Shown here one piece after another: positions 14,983-15,777 of a DNA stretch of 15,777 nt (position 1 is the first letter of the stretch; the number at the start of each line of letters is the position of its first letter). The translations under genes and the position numbers were made by a program. Origin of the DNA: Candidatus Woesearchaeota archaeon (GTDB lineage Archaea; Nanobdellota; Nanobdellia; SCGC-AAA011-G17; GW2011-AR17); the NCBI GenBank assembly GCA_003694495.1, contig RFJO01000106.1, positions 1 to 15,777 of the forward strand, given 5' to 3'. The notes under the pieces were generated by a model. It was not told where the DNA came from, did not search any database, and was given only the letters and a program-made list of their open reading frames with translations.

Positions 14983-15732
14983 TTAAATTAAATCTGGGGC
15001 GTGAACGTATTTGCCTAACGTGAAAAAACCCTGCAACAAGTTTAACTTTGCCAACTTCGGAAACAAGTCATTCTCTAAACTTTGCGTTTTATCGTCAAAT
15101 AACAAAAAAATGTTTGGCTTGAAAATGTATATCCCAGCGTTGATAATGTTTGTTGAAGCTTCTTTCTTTTCCTTGAAATCCACAATCTGTTCGCCGTCAA
15201 GAACAACGGACCCAAAAGAGGATGGAGATGTGCTGCTAATTAAGCCCATAGTACAAATATATTTAGAAGACTTATGCTTGGAGATCATACGCCTTATGTC
15301 AAAATCATTTAATGTGTCGCCGTTAAACACAACAAAGTCGGTTTTTAGTTTGTCCTTGAGTAAGTTTAAAGCTGATGCTGTACCTTTTGCTGAACTTTCA
15401 GTTATAAGGTTTATTTTAATATCATTATCCGTATAAGCCTTAAACCTTGAAGTCTCTTGAGTAACAATGTAAAGTTCTTTGAACCTGTTTTTCCTAAGAA
15501 AATCAAGGTTGTGCTCAAAAAAAGGTTTGCCTTCAAATTTTCTAAAAATGTTTTCAAGTTCCCTTGAATGAATCAGCATTACAGCAACATCAACTGGCTT
15601 GAATTTAATACTTTGTTTTAATAAAACTTCTATGGCCTGAGACCTGGACCTTAACTTTGTGCCGTCAACCATTGAGTCTATCTCCTCCAATAAATCAGAA
15701 TCAATCGAAATTGCAATCTTTTCCTTGCTCAT
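14983..15732 (-). CDS. Ribbon-helix-helix fused to degenerate sugar nucleotidyltransferase (likely regulator)
   Basis: 249 residues. Residues 1-43 are a CopG/Arc-type ribbon-helix-helix: strand KIAISIDSDLLEEIDSMV, then SRSQAIEVLLKQSI. Residues about 46-249 follow a sugar-1-phosphate nucleotidyltransferase: GKPFFEHNLDFL, SSAKGTASALNLL, FNGDTLNDFDI with D139, NAGIYIFKP and ENDLFPKLA. The signature loop GGxGTRL...PKP is missing; in its place (about residues 49-70) is LIHSRELENIFRKFEGKP. Loss of the NTP-binding loop with retention of the sugar-side motifs suggests a ligand-sensing domain, so I propose a transcription factor responding to a sugar phosphate or nucleotide sugar. The gene lies directly upstream of the heptose operon, on the same strand. 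ATTTATAATG (15763-15754) lies 22-31 nt before the ATG and there is no ribosome binding site, so its mRNA may be leaderless. Enzymatic function is not excluded. Confidence 0.85.
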   Translation of the reverse strand: MSKEKIAISIDSDLLEEIDSMVDGTKLRSRSQAIEVLLKQSIKFKPVDVAVMLIHSRELENIFRKFEGKPFFEHNLDFLRKNRFKELYIVTQETSRFKAYTDNDIKINLITESSAKGTASALNLLKDKLKTDFVVFNGDTLNDFDIRRMISKHKSSKYICTMGLISSTSPSSFGSVVLDGEQIVDFKEKKEASTNIINAGIYIFKPNIFLLFDDKTQSLENDLFPKLAKLNLLQGFFTLGKYVHAPDLI

Positions 15733-15747
15733 AATTAGTAAGAATTA

Positions 15748-15765
15748 TTTAAACATTATAAATTT
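15748..15765 (-). promoter_or_regulatory. TATA-like box for the RHH-nucleotidyltransferase gene
   Basis: ATTTATAATG on the minus strand (15763-15754) is 22-31 nt upstream of the ATG at 15732, with no purine-rich ribosome binding site between. This is a leaderless promoter pattern. The inverted-repeat motif found downstream of the gene is not present here. Confidence 0.4.
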
Positions 15766-15777
15766 ATTGTAATAAAA

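Noticed and set aside
15011..15436. Long plus-strand open frame across the RHH-nucleotidyltransferase gene
   Set aside because: It is the complement of a recognisable protein and has no domain features or promoter of its own.

Overview
The window looks like part of an archaeal genome, most likely a small AT-rich DPANN-type lineage; the phylum is inference. The evidence for an archaeon is an Nre-family DNA repair protein ending in a PCNA-binding motif, TATA-like boxes about 22-30 nt upstream of start codons that lack a ribosome binding site (leaderless pattern), internal operon genes with GGAGGT or GGTGA sites, and an Lrp/AsnC regulator. I see no rRNA, tRNA, CRISPR array or insertion sequence.

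Region 1 (1-4601, minus strand) is a three-gene operon: a MoxR-like AAA+ ATPase with an unusual four-cysteine insert, a protein joining an HExxH metallopeptidase-like motif to a C-terminal von Willebrand A domain, and a tandem-repeat protein that runs off the left edge. The last gene contains two identical 77-bp DNA repeats. The partnership resembles MoxR/vWA chaperone or remodelling systems, but the target is unknown.

Region 2 (4781-6415, plus strand) holds an Lrp/AsnC regulator, a membrane-anchored or exported cyclophilin-type prolyl isomerase, and an unrecognised gene coupled to it. It converges with the minus-strand Nre gene so tightly that the two stop codons overlap.

Region 3 (6412-8950, minus strand) holds a family 2 glycosyltransferase, a small coupled unknown gene, and Nre.

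Region 4 (8995-14747, minus strand) is the most striking part. It is a five-gene operon in which every junction is a 4-nt ATGA overlap. It encodes what looks like a complete GDP-D-glycero-D-manno-heptose pathway: GmhB phosphatase, a HddA-like GHMP kinase with altered catalytic positions, two related GDP-mannose-dehydratase/reductase-like SDR enzymes, and a single polypeptide fusing GmhA (isomerase), HddA (kinase) and HddC (nucleotidyltransferase). The SDR pair suggests that GDP-heptose is further converted to a 6-deoxy form, and the downstream glycosyltransferase may use the product for a surface glycan.

Region 5 (14748-15777) lies upstream of the heptose operon. An intergenic stretch contains 14-bp perfect inverted repeats with a third partial copy and mutually exclusive pairing options. 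Upstream of it is a gene fusing a ribbon-helix-helix DNA-binding domain to a sugar nucleotidyltransferase domain that has lost its nucleotide-binding signature. My leading hypothesis is that this fusion is a sugar- or nucleotide-sugar-sensing regulator of the heptose operon, acting at the inverted repeats. That is inference from sequence and position.
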